IMG/VR virus record: IMGVR_UViG_3300022905_001540
Span: 1 to 64,000 of that record
Origin: a virus
DNA length: 64,000 bases
Reading direction: 5' to 3' (one strand)
Shown here: in pieces, positions 16,310 through 24,278 of the stretch
Position numbering within the stretch: position 1 is the first letter of the stretch
How the letters are laid out: each line of letters starts with the position of its first letter
Position numbers and translations under genes: made by a program
Notes under the pieces: generated by a model
Database searches by the model: none
What the model was told of the DNA's origin: nothing
The model's input: the letters and a program-made list of their open reading frames with translations, nothing else

Positions 16310-17311
16310 TTAGCGGAAGACATCTCGAAATAAAGTCACAGTTTCGTCCCAGCTTATGCACTCATCGGTGATGGATTTGCCGTACACGTCCGGGCTCTTT
16401 TGATTGCCGTGTTCAATGAACGACTCTATCATGAGACCCGCGCAAAAGGGATGAGCGTCGCGCCATACTTTTTCGATGACCGCCAGCTGACGCGTCGCGC
16501 TCTTTCCAGAGTTGCCGTGCGACGCGTCGACCACAGCGCGCAGCGACTGACCCTTGGACGCCTGGAGCTCCTGGCATCGCGTAATGTCCTCTGGCTGAAA
16601 ATTTGGACCGGACGTGTACGAACCACGCAGGATGACAATACAATGCGCGTTGCCCGACGTGCGCACGGCCGATATCTGACCGTTCAAATTGCAACCGATG
16701 AATGACTTGGGCTCGGCCGCCGACGTGATGGCATGCACCGCGGGTTCCAGGTGGCCGTCCGAATTATTCTTAAACCCCACGGGCATAGACAGACCACTGG
16801 CGAGCTCGCGATGCGGCTGCGATTCGACGGTGCGGGCACCGATGGCGACAAAAGACACGACGTCGTCTATGTACTGGGGCGTAAGCATGCTTAGCATTTC
16901 CGTGGCGCACGGGACACCGAGCTGGTTGATATCCAGCAAAAGTTTACGCGCGATTTGCAGACCACGGGCCACGTCACCGGTGCCGTCGAGGTCTGGGTCG
17001 GCAATGAGACCACTCCAACCGACCGACGTGCGCGGCTTTTCAAAATAGGTTCGCATGACAATGAACACGTTGGGATTTTTGAGTTTGGACAGACGTGTGG
17101 CGTAGTCCAGCGCCGCCGCCGGGTCATGAATCGAGCACGGGCCGACAATGACGAGGCGGCGCGGGTCTTTGCCGGAAAGAATGCGCTGAATCGTCAGACG
17201 CGACTCGTTGACAAAATCCACGACAAAATCGGGCGCCGGTAGCGTCTGCTTCATTTGATGCGGCGACATCGTCACGGTCGTGTTGGAAATCACGTGCTGG
17301 TTAGTCGCCAT
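16310..17311 (-). CDS. 3-deoxy-7-phosphoheptulonate (DAHP) synthase, AroG/F/H type
   Basis: 333 aa, near full length for type I-alpha enzymes (about 350). Joins phosphoenolpyruvate and erythrose 4-phosphate, the first step of the shikimate pathway. Motifs: V-G-P-C-S-I-H-D (metal Cys), M-R-T-Y-F-E-K-P-R-T-S-V-G-W, G-A-R-T-V-E-S-Q-x-H-R-E-x-A-S-G-L, D-A-S-H-G-N-S-G-K (metal His), L-M-I-E-S-F-I (metal Glu) and S-I-T-D-E-C-I-S-W (metal Asp). All look intact, so activity is expected. Odd points: N-N-S-D-G replaces the usual N-G-T-D-G, and no other shikimate gene is in the window. TATTTA about 20 bases upstream sets the start. Confidence 0.95.
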   Translation of the reverse strand: MATNQHVISNTTVTMSPHQMKQTLPAPDFVVDFVNESRLTIQRILSGKDPRRLVIVGPCSIHDPAAALDYATRLSKLKNPNVFIVMRTYFEKPRTSVGWSGLIADPDLDGTGDVARGLQIARKLLLDINQLGVPCATEMLSMLTPQYIDDVVSFVAIGARTVESQPHRELASGLSMPVGFKNNSDGHLEPAVHAITSAAEPKSFIGCNLNGQISAVRTSGNAHCIVILRGSYTSGPNFQPEDITRCQELQASKGQSLRAVVDASHGNSGKSATRQLAVIEKVWRDAHPFCAGLMIESFIEHGNQKSPDVYGKSITDECISWDETVTLFRDVFR

Positions 17312-17411
17312 TTTGTGTTGGGAAGGGTGCGTAAATAGACCAGGGCACAAGTTCTTGGATTTGCACGGGAAAACCGAATATATAGTTGGCGCATGTCGCA
17401 ATACACACCCT

Positions 17412-17846
17412 ATGGCATCGAGACGCGCTGGCACTGGCACCGAAGAAACATCGCGCATGGTCGAGATGACCGACTTGGAAAGCGGCAAAATGAAGGCGGA
17501 CACCGTGTACGAACTCATGAAATTGCGCGAACTGCAAACATTCGTGACAAAAATCTACTGGATGGTTATCATGTGCTTTTTTGCGGTCGGCATCATTCTG
17601 GCACTCGTGCTGTCGGACGGCACCTTTAAAAACGTGTTTATGGCCGAAAACTTATTGTCGTCGATTGGCATCACGGTCTACATCGTCCTCGTGGCGCTCA
17701 TGGTCATGTGCAACTCGCACAACGAAATGCGTGTCATTCTCTTGCTGTCCGTACTGTTCTTTGTGGGATGTCTTTCGGGGTTTATGCTGGCCCTGCACCT
17801 GCTCGACATTTCCATTACGTTAAAGTCTTCAAATTCAGCGGTATAG
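17412..17846 (+). CDS. Truncated Bax inhibitor-1/TMBIM-like membrane protein
   Basis: 144 aa with three helices (about 46-68, 81-99, 106-130). The start of helix 1 (F-V-T-K-I-Y-W-M), helix 2 and the N-E-M-R-V-I-L-L-L-S-V-L-F-F-V-G segment of helix 3 resemble the first half of TMBIM/lifeguard proteins, which suppress cell death at the ER or Golgi and leak calcium. The usual seven helices are cut to three and the C-terminal Asp pair of the pore is missing. Start fits TATATA (17377-17383). Its end overlaps the convergent gene by 32 bases. Family call is tentative. Confidence 0.6.
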   Translation: MASRRAGTGTEETSRMVEMTDLESGKMKADTVYELMKLRELQTFVTKIYWMVIMCFFAVGIILALVLSDGTFKNVFMAENLLSSIGITVYIVLVALMVMCNSHNEMRVILLLSVLFFVGCLSGFMLALHLLDISITLKSSNSAV

Positions 17847-18408
17847 ATACAATAGATTGAAAATGTATTCCCGATTGTGTAACCCATTCGTCTAGGGCTT
17901 CGGTCCACCCTCTTTCCTTGTACACGCCTGCCAATCCTCGCACGAGGTACAGCACCGTCTCCTCCCGTGTCATGTCCGTTCCGTCTTCTTTTTCGAGCAC
18001 GTCGGCGCGGCCGCTGCTTTCGTCGAGAGGGTTGGCCATGAGGTCGACTTTGAGAAGTTGCAGCCAGCCCCAGACAGCCGACAGCAGCTCGTCAAACCAA
18101 GCCTTGGCGCTGGCAGTGCCGGTGACATCGCATCCGACCTCTTGGGCAAATTGCACCGTCTTTTCATATTCGAATGCAATTTCAGTAGTTTCTTCATCGT
18201 TGACGCTACTTTTGAATTTGTCAAACGAGCGAATAAACCATTCGTGGTCTGATTGTGGTACGCCATAGTCTTCTTTCGTCTCCACGGGTTGTTTATGGAT
18301 GTGTTTGCGCATCGAAACGACCGTTCCATTGACGGGAAATGTCGGGTCGGACGCTATAAAGTTCTGGTATTGTTTGCTTTCCAAAAGGTCACCAATGGTA
18401 AACGCCAT
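17815..18408 (-). CDS. Unknown soluble helical protein
   Basis: 197 aa, acidic, predicted mostly helical, with several Trp. No signal or membrane segment and no family recognised. Start at 18408 fits CTATTTAAT (18428-18436, minus). Divergent from the membrane gene at 18468, with promoters back to back. Confidence 0.7.
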   Translation of the reverse strand: MAFTIGDLLESKQYQNFIASDPTFPVNGTVVSMRKHIHKQPVETKEDYGVPQSDHEWFIRSFDKFKSSVNDEETTEIAFEYEKTVQFAQEVGCDVTGTASAKAWFDELLSAVWGWLQLLKVDLMANPLDESSGRADVLEKEDGTDMTREETVLYLVRGLAGVYKERGWTEALDEWVTQSGIHFQSIVSIPLNLKTLT

Positions 18409-18427
18409 TTTGTTGTGTCGAGTTGTC

Positions 18428-18445
18428 ATTAAATAGTATATATAT
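18428..18445. promoter_or_regulatory. Back-to-back TATA elements for divergent genes
   Basis: CTATTTAAT read on the minus strand (18436-18428) serves the gene starting at 18408, and TATATATAT (18437-18445) serves the gene starting at 18468. Gaps to the ATGs are about 19 and 22 bases. Confidence 0.6.
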
Positions 18446-18467
18446 GCACATCGATGCATGCAAGTTC

Positions 18468-19451
18468 ATGCCCGGACAAGTCTACGTGACGCTACATATT
18501 CCCAGGTTGTACCTTCTTCTGTTCGTGGCCATGACCGTCGCGCTGATCGGGTGGTTTGCGCAGATGGCCGACATGTGGCACAGTGGCCTTGCCACGACTG
18601 CATTCATATACAATTTGATTCATTGTTACGAATGGACGACGAGCGGCCAAATTCGCCAGGGTAAGAAAGCCATGCGCGTCGTTGAAACTTGCTGCTGCGA
18701 ACAATATGCGAGATGTGGTGGTTTGTGGCGGTCGGCGAGCGCTGCTTTCACGTGTCTGACTTTGATACGTGGCGCGGGTGGTCTCGTTGCAACTGCGGCA
18801 TTCATGGGGCCCGTATACGACGACGCGACCATTCGAATCTTGTGGCTCGTCTCCGTGTCTTTGTGGCTTGCTTCGTGTGTGCCGGGCATTGTATGTCTTG
18901 TGCAATGCGCGGCGTATGCCAAGGATAAAGAAGCCAAGTTTTTGAAACATTTTCGGTCTCAGCTGGCGCTGCGACTCATGCATGATATCATGCTGGGTAT
19001 TTTTTGGTTGTACTTGGCACTGCGCATCGACGACATTTTGGGGAATGCATCCGCCGAAGACGAACAGGAATGGCACACCATTTTTATGTCGATGCTTTCG
19101 TGGCATCTGGTTGTTATACTCGTACGCGACATCTACTTTTCAAAAACGACCCGTTTTATTTCCGGTGGTTGCTGTGATAAATCCAATGCGCACCTCTGGA
19201 TTAAAAGTGTGCGAATTATTGCCATAATAGGATTGTACGCCGTCGTCATTCACCGTGTCAACGACGGTACACGTCCGCTGGGCGACATGGGAAGTACGGC
19301 CGTCGAATTTACTTTGTCCATCATTTGCGTGCTTCTCTTGTGCTTTGTACATTCGCAAAATATCCAGTTTCGCCACGAAAGTGGTCAAAAGTCTATCTCG
19401 TTTATCGACGATGGTGAGTCATTTACCGAAACAAGCCGTTTAATATTTTAA
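18468..19451 (+). CDS. Polytopic membrane protein
   Basis: 327 aa with about eight hydrophobic helices spread over the length (roughly 9-31, 33-52, 93-116, 122-146, 172-188, 202-222, 250-268, 283-302). Cytosolic-looking loops carry Cys clusters (C-C-C-E-Q-Y-A-R-C and G-G-C-C-D-K). Acidic/Ser tail. No family recognised. Confidence 0.8.
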   Translation: MPGQVYVTLHIPRLYLLLFVAMTVALIGWFAQMADMWHSGLATTAFIYNLIHCYEWTTSGQIRQGKKAMRVVETCCCEQYARCGGLWRSASAAFTCLTLIRGAGGLVATAAFMGPVYDDATIRILWLVSVSLWLASCVPGIVCLVQCAAYAKDKEAKFLKHFRSQLALRLMHDIMLGIFWLYLALRIDDILGNASAEDEQEWHTIFMSMLSWHLVVILVRDIYFSKTTRFISGGCCDKSNAHLWIKSVRIIAIIGLYAVVIHRVNDGTRPLGDMGSTAVEFTLSIICVLLLCFVHSQNIQFRHESGQKSISFIDDGESFTETSRLIF

Positions 19452-19490
19452 CATTTGACAGTATATAAAGCGGAACAACAGCATGTAATA

Positions 19491-20075
19491 ATGTCGAAAC
19501 TTTCTTTTAGGTCTTCCTCAGAAACTCCGTCGCCCACGCCTGCTGTTGAGCCCAAGGCGACAACCCACCATATCCTTATCGAAGCGACTGTGCGACCCGT
19601 GGGTGCCAACGATTTCAAACAGGAGCGTGTCGCTGCGCAGGCCGACGCGTTGCGTGCATTTCGTCACGAGGGGCGCGACATTTTTGAGATGAACGAGACG
19701 CGCAAAATCCAAAGTGCGGGGACGCTCTTGTACCAGACCACCGAAACCTACGGCACGCCAGTGTCCATCGAGAGCATGTGCGAAACCATGGAGACGTCAG
19801 ACCTTACGCTGCGTGCCAATTTTAAGCGCCCGGGCGTTCATTCGAGCACGACTTGCATGGAATTGTCAAAAGACACGCTTCAAAAACTTCTAGAGTCGCC
19901 CGCAGATGCCCACGGTCACAAGACGGCAGAGTTGCGCATTGCGGCGGAACGTTCAGCCAACGTACCGCGCCACGGTGCTATGTATGTCTCTATTTCGAAA
20001 AAGGGGACGCAGCACTATTTGAGCCACATTGATTACAAGATTATGGCCTCTTACGACGCCATGTATCACAATTGA
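19491..20075 (+). CDS. Unknown soluble protein
   Basis: 194 aa. Ser/Pro-rich N-terminus, then an alternating charged domain with an extended central part; no recognised motif. TATATAA at 19460-19466 gives a 24-base gap to the ATG at 19491. Possible virion or regulatory protein; no evidence for either. Confidence 0.72.
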   Translation: MSKLSFRSSSETPSPTPAVEPKATTHHILIEATVRPVGANDFKQERVAAQADALRAFRHEGRDIFEMNETRKIQSAGTLLYQTTETYGTPVSIESMCETMETSDLTLRANFKRPGVHSSTTCMELSKDTLQKLLESPADAHGHKTAELRIAAERSANVPRHGAMYVSISKKGTQHYLSHIDYKIMASYDAMYHN

Positions 20076-20103
20076 TTTAATAAAAAAATATGTCTTTTTT
20101 ATT

Positions 20104-20742
20104 TTAAAGTTCGCTATGAGTACGAGTTCCGAGCACGCTCTTCACGAGACCAATGTCTGTTTTCTTTAGTTCGTCGATGACCTGCTCGTGGGCGTTTTTG
20201 GCCTTTTCGTAGGCAGACTGAAGCTCGCCCACCTTGTCCTTGAACTCCTTTTCAGCATCTGATAATTTAGCTTCGTGCGCGCTGACACGTGCGGTCAACT
20301 CCTCCGTGGACACGTCTTGCAGCGTGCGAATCGTCTCCTTTTGCTCGTCGCTACAAACGTCGATATTGGCGACATTGCAGCTCGGCTTGAGCTCGGATGC
20401 AAACGTGTTGAGTGCGTCAAAGTCGCGGCCACCCGTGTAGTCCTGAAGGTCGTCTGGATTTCCCCACTTGACCGTCGGAAAGCCACGGACGCCGACTTTG
20501 TCGCACAGCGGCTTTCCGGCACCGATGCAATCCACGTCCGCGACCAACACGGACTCTGAGCTCGCGTACTCGTCCATGAGACGGTCCCAGTCGGGCTTCA
20601 TGCGTTTGCAATGGCCGCACCACGGCGCAAAGAATTTGACGAAGACAGTTTTACCGGCGACTTGGTTGTCCCAAGTGTCAGGCGTCAGTTCGACGGCGGA
20701 TGAAAGAGCAATAAGACCAGCGGTAGCAAAAAAAGAACGCAT
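20104..20742 (-). CDS. Protein disulfide isomerase-like thioredoxin protein
   Basis: 212 aa. Signal peptide about 1-16. One thioredoxin domain (about 18-118) with the PDI active site A-P-W-C-G-H-C-K and cis-Pro in G-F-P-T-V, followed by a coiled coil (about 145-195). Should form or rearrange disulfides in the secretory pathway. Cellular PDIs have two to four domains and end in KDEL; this one ends H-S-E-L, a possible weak retention signal. With the MANF-like, TMBIM-like and many Cys-rich secreted proteins nearby it suggests viral control of ER folding. Confidence 0.92.
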   Translation of the reverse strand: MRSFFATAGLIALSSAVELTPDTWDNQVAGKTVFVKFFAPWCGHCKRMKPDWDRLMDEYASSESVLVADVDCIGAGKPLCDKVGVRGFPTVKWGNPDDLQDYTGGRDFDALNTFASELKPSCNVANIDVCSDEQKETIRTLQDVSTEELTARVSAHEAKLSDAEKEFKDKVGELQSAYEKAKNAHEQVIDELKKTDIGLVKSVLGTRTHSEL

Positions 20743-20804
20743 GTGAGTTTACGTTGACAAAACGTCACTAAGTAGTGACTCACGCGGCACAAAAATGGAT
20801 TTTT

Positions 20805-21356
20805 TTACACAGGTAGTGTCGTTTTTTGGCTACTATAGACTTCTAGGAGCATTTGCACGGGTAAAAAAACCCAGGCGATTTCGTTGACAAATAAAACCCA
20901 GAGCCAACGTATACTGTTTTTGTAGTCGTAGGCGTGTGCAAATCGCCAGGACCGGTGGCACTCGACCACTACGTAAAAGAGTATACACTTGAGACATTCG
21001 CGCACCGGGTGTACCTCCGCGCTATACATCAGGAACGACCCCAGCCACCGCGACGACCAACACAACGCGACCCAGCTACGCACCTGCTGACCCGGGTCAA
21101 TATACTGCACGAGCACAGACAACCCTATAATAATATGATGCGCCACGGCGGCCCAAGCCTCGGGACGATGGCCCGTTTGGGTAAAGTACACCACAATAAA
21201 CGTCGCTACGACGACATGGAGCGCGCTGGGTTCCACAAACGTGCACAAAATGGACACGACGGCCAGAATTTGTTCGCGCACGACACTAGGACAAAAAAAC
21301 GAGAGCCAAAGAGCAACCCAACCAAAGTAGGGCGCGATGCGTACGACCCATCGCAT
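20805..21356 (-). CDS. Polytopic membrane protein
   Basis: 183 aa, about five hydrophobic helices from residue 8 onward, Trp-rich. No family recognised. TATAAAA (21373-21379, minus) lies 16 bases upstream, slightly closer than usual. Confidence 0.7.
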   Translation of the reverse strand: MRWVVRIAPYFGWVALWLSFFCPSVVREQILAVVSILCTFVEPSALHVVVATFIVVYFTQTGHRPEAWAAVAHHIIIGLSVLVQYIDPGQQVRSWVALCWSSRWLGSFLMYSAEVHPVRECLKCILFYVVVECHRSWRFAHAYDYKNSIRWLWVLFVNEIAWVFLPVQMLLEVYSSQKTTLPV

Positions 21357-21372
21357 TCGGCATTGCCAGCGC

Positions 21373-21996
21373 CTATTTTATAGGGGTTGCCACGAGCCGT
21401 TGGTCGGATTGTATGTTGGTGCCCACTTCTTTGATTTTTACGTAGCACCGTTTCACAAAGGCTTCGTCTCCGTGAGACACGATGCGTTCCACAACTTGCC
21501 GGTAATCGGCAATGGCCTTGTTTCGCCACCATGTCTGATGCTCGAGCCACGGCTTGACGGACATCATGATTTCCTTTGGAACGTGGACCAGAAACCATAC
21601 GCTGTTCAATAGCCGTTTGAACCGGGCATGGACCGTGTAGGGCACTAACTTCCCATCGTGCAGGTGCAAAATTAGAAGAATACCCTGACTTCCCGAAATG
21701 GACTTTCCAGATATGGCACACGTGGATTTTGACGGCACGGAGCTAAACTGCTGCAACCCCGAGCACGAAGGAAACTGCGCCGCAATAGAATCGCCACCAA
21801 GGGCTTCATACACACATTGAATGAGATGACTGCGCATGCCGTGGAACTCGCGCACATTATGAATCAACTGGCGCGTTTCCGCCGACGCATCGTTGTTTTT
21901 CAGCTGCTCGTCCACGTGGGAAATATATGCACGGTCCAAGTGGCTGCGCACCATGAACCGAAACACCGTGCGGAAAACATCGTAGGACGCAGCCAT
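21373..21996 (-). CDS. Unknown protein
   Basis: 207 aa. N-terminal half helical; central stretch with two Ser/Gly-rich turns (S-G-K-S-I-S-G-S-Q-G) preceding a hydrophobic beta segment; C-terminal half basic and helical. No family recognised. Start at 21996 fits TATAAAC (22018-22024, minus). Confidence 0.72.
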   Translation of the reverse strand: MAASYDVFRTVFRFMVRSHLDRAYISHVDEQLKNNDASAETRQLIHNVREFHGMRSHLIQCVYEALGGDSIAAQFPSCSGLQQFSSVPSKSTCAISGKSISGSQGILLILHLHDGKLVPYTVHARFKRLLNSVWFLVHVPKEIMMSVKPWLEHQTWWRNKAIADYRQVVERIVSHGDEAFVKRCYVKIKEVGTNIQSDQRLVATPIK

Positions 21997-22098
21997 ATAA
22001 TACCGCCCATAAATGTGTTTATAGACACATTTGATAAAAAATCCAGCGCGTTGCAACGGATCTACATCGGCGAGTCTCTATGAATCACAGTTCACGCC

Positions 22099-22530
22099 AT
22101 GACGATGTATGCCAAAATGGCTCCGATTGAGCTTGCCCGAGAGCAAAGCGACTTACTCTATCATTTGTTTGTCAATACCCAAACAAAAACACTCGACGAC
22201 GTGTGTGGACAAATCGCAGCGAGGATACAGCAACGTTACGGCGAGGAACACATTTCGGTGCGTCTCAAAAATATGTTGACACGAACGCAGCAGGGCTCAG
22301 ACAGAGTCGCCAAACATGGCCTGCTACTCTTTGCGTTGTTCCAAGAACCCGACGTCCGAAGCATTTTCATGGGCTCTGGGCCCGACAACCCGCCACGCGT
22401 GCCCCCTGAAAAATTCCAACACTTTGTAGACACTGAATTGCCCGCGTGCGTCGACAAACTACTCAAAGGCGCACTCACCTCCTTGCGCGCCTTTGTCGAG
22501 GATGCACGCTGGGGGTACTGTATTCTTTAG
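22099..22530 (+). CDS. Unknown helical protein
   Basis: 143 aa, predicted helical, no signal or membrane segment, no recognised motif. ATGs at 22099, 22105 and 22117 are all possible starts. Divergent from the gene ending at 21373. Confidence 0.65.
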   Translation: MTMYAKMAPIELAREQSDLLYHLFVNTQTKTLDDVCGQIAARIQQRYGEEHISVRLKNMLTRTQQGSDRVAKHGLLLFALFQEPDVRSIFMGSGPDNPPRVPPEKFQHFVDTELPACVDKLLKGALTSLRAFVEDARWGYCIL

Positions 22531-22553
22531 TATATAAACAAAAAAATAGAAAC

Positions 22554-23156
22554 ATGTTTATGGAACGACGCCACTTTTGGCTCCTCTTATTTCTCATCGT
22601 GTTGGCGTACGACTTGTATCTCGAACACCACTTCATCTTCATCTACTATACCATCCAAACCTTTTCCCTCGAAATACTCTACTTTACCGCCGCCGTCCTC
22701 GAAAAGGCAGGTCATACGCGCGCCGCGCCCTGGAAAAAACATCTCTTCGACATTGTCTTCGCCCCGTCCATCGTCGTCTGTGTCGGTTTTTGGGTGGTCA
22801 TCGCTCCGACGCGCATTCACGGGCCCAAGCCGCGCAACAGCGTGTTTATTCTCGTCACGCACGGATTTAACGCCCTCGCCATGTTGGACGAAGTGCAGTC
22901 GGTGCGCGCCGACGCCATATGGAAACCAGTGCTGTATACGTTTTTGTACAACCTGTTTCTCATCGCCTACGTCGGCGCCGGTGGGCGGTCCATCTCTGGA
23001 AAGTTGCCCTACTGGTACTGCGAGTACGACAAACCCGTAGGGTGGATATTCGCCCTCGTGAGCATCTGTGCCGCCGCGCTGGTACACGCCACATCGGCGC
23101 GCATTTGGCCACTACACGATGTACCGAAGTGTAGTCACGCGCAACATGTCGTTTGA
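22554..23156 (+). CDS. AIG1/FAR-17a-like membrane hydrolase (tentative)
   Basis: 200 aa with five or six helices. The layout matches androgen-induced gene 1/ADTRP proteins, membrane threonine hydrolases that cleave fatty-acid esters of hydroxy fatty acids. I see a Thr in helix 2 (Y-Y-T-I-Q-T-F-S-L-E-I-L-Y-F), a D-I-V-F-A-P-S loop, and a His in V-T-H-G-F-N near the middle, the positions of the catalytic Thr and His. Start fits TATATAAA at 22530-22537. Its end overlaps the convergent gene by 45 bases. Membrane nature is sure; the family call is moderate. Confidence 0.62.
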   Translation: MFMERRHFWLLLFLIVLAYDLYLEHHFIFIYYTIQTFSLEILYFTAAVLEKAGHTRAAPWKKHLFDIVFAPSIVVCVGFWVVIAPTRIHGPKPRNSVFILVTHGFNALAMLDEVQSVRADAIWKPVLYTFLYNLFLIAYVGAGGRSISGKLPYWYCEYDKPVGWIFALVSICAAALVHATSARIWPLHDVPKCSHAQHVV

Positions 23157-23564
23157 GGACGGTTCCGTTTGTATATGAAGCACGCGCACCGGGTCGGCCT
23201 GCGCCACCGCACACACCGTGAGCGCGCTGTTTTGCGAGGACGCCACCAGACCCATCTCCGACAATCGCTGGTTCAACGTCTCCATCGTCAGCGGAATCTG
23301 GTCCAAGATGTACGGCACAAACATCACGTACGTTTCGCGCACAAACGCATAGCGGCGCGTCTTTGGTGTCAATTGGTCCCATTCGATGGTCGTACCCGGA
23401 GGCGACTCTTCTAACGGGTCGGGGTCGCTCTTCTTGGCCTCTTGTTCGCGAATTTGACGGCGTTTTTTCTCTTTGGTCTTTTTGCCGCCGAATTTCGACA
23501 ACAGTGAGCGCACTTCTTCGCGCTGGTCATCCGTAAGCTCGAGCTCGTGGCCCTTCTCTGACAT
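23112..23564 (-). CDS. Unknown charged protein
   Basis: 150 aa. Residues 1-50 are very charged and basic (K-K-T-K-E-K-K-R-R), then a folded-looking domain. No family recognised. TATAAAAA (23583-23590, minus) about 19 bases upstream. Confidence 0.7.
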   Translation of the reverse strand: MSEKGHELELTDDQREEVRSLLSKFGGKKTKEKKRRQIREQEAKKSDPDPLEESPPGTTIEWDQLTPKTRRYAFVRETYVMFVPYILDQIPLTMETLNQRLSEMGLVASSQNSALTVCAVAQADPVRVLHIQTEPSSNDMLRVTTLRYIV

Positions 23565-23631
23565 TTACTGTCAACGCTCCGCTTTTTATAGTACGATAAG
23601 TCACTATTTAACCTGATTTAATTTGGTTCAA

Positions 23632-23925
23632 ATGGTCCGGTACGAAGTCACTGCAGAACACGGAAAGTACCTTCTCAATGGCACGAGGCAAGACGTAGTA
23701 CACGTACAAGACGGCGTTACATATACGTTTGACATTTCCGGCATTCCAAATCACCCGTTTTACTTGTCCCTGGCAGAAGACGGCGTGCATTCCGGTGGAA
23801 CCGCATACGAGGTGGCACGTACGACAAATACGCTCACGCTCAAAGTGACGGACAAAACACCGAGACAATTGTACTACTATTGCGCATATCACGCCGGCAT
23901 GGGCGGTAGTCTACAAAAAGTATAA
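23632..23925 (+). CDS. Cupredoxin (blue copper domain)
   Basis: 97 aa, a single plastocyanin-like beta domain. Type 1 copper ligands are visible: His in G-I-P-N-H-P-F-Y-L, and Cys, His and Met in Y-Y-Y-C-A-Y-H-A-G-M-G-G. Normally such proteins carry electrons and are exported or sit in plastids. This one has no signal peptide, anchor or transit peptide, so it would stay in the cytosol or enter virions. TATTTAA at 23604-23610 fits the ATG at 23632. Confidence 0.82.
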   Translation: MVRYEVTAEHGKYLLNGTRQDVVHVQDGVTYTFDISGIPNHPFYLSLAEDGVHSGGTAYEVARTTNTLTLKVTDKTPRQLYYYCAYHAGMGGSLQKV

Positions 23926-23948
23926 ATACAAACTTTTTTTTTATATAT

Positions 23949-24278
23949 ATGCAGTGTACAGCACTCGACATTTCCGAGCTACGCCGACATATTTTATCGT
24001 ACGTTTATCCTCCTCAAACACTCCCAGGCATGCGCGTCCGCATTGACCGTCCCTTGTTTGCCACTGTTGCCGTCGAAGGTATCCTTGTATCCACATCGGC
24101 CCAACACGGGTGCCGCATTCTCGTTGCAAAAAATATCGAAAATACGACCTTTCCGTGCGTCGTGTGCGTACCTCGCAGTGCGGGAATACGCGTCGTATCG
24201 TCTACGCGTCTGCCGGTACCGCGGCGTTTCCCGCCGAGTTACTTTTCTCTACGGGAGCTGGCGCTGATGGGGCGTTGA
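23949..24278 (+). CDS. Unknown small basic protein
   Basis: 109 aa, rich in Arg, Val and Pro, no recognised motif. Likely promoter is GTATAAATAC at the end of the cupredoxin gene. The last 77 bases overlap the convergent kinase gene, which lowers confidence. Confidence 0.5.
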   Translation: MQCTALDISELRRHILSYVYPPQTLPGMRVRIDRPLFATVAVEGILVSTSAQHGCRILVAKNIENTTFPCVVCVPRSAGIRVVSSTRLPVPRRFPPSYFSLRELALMGR

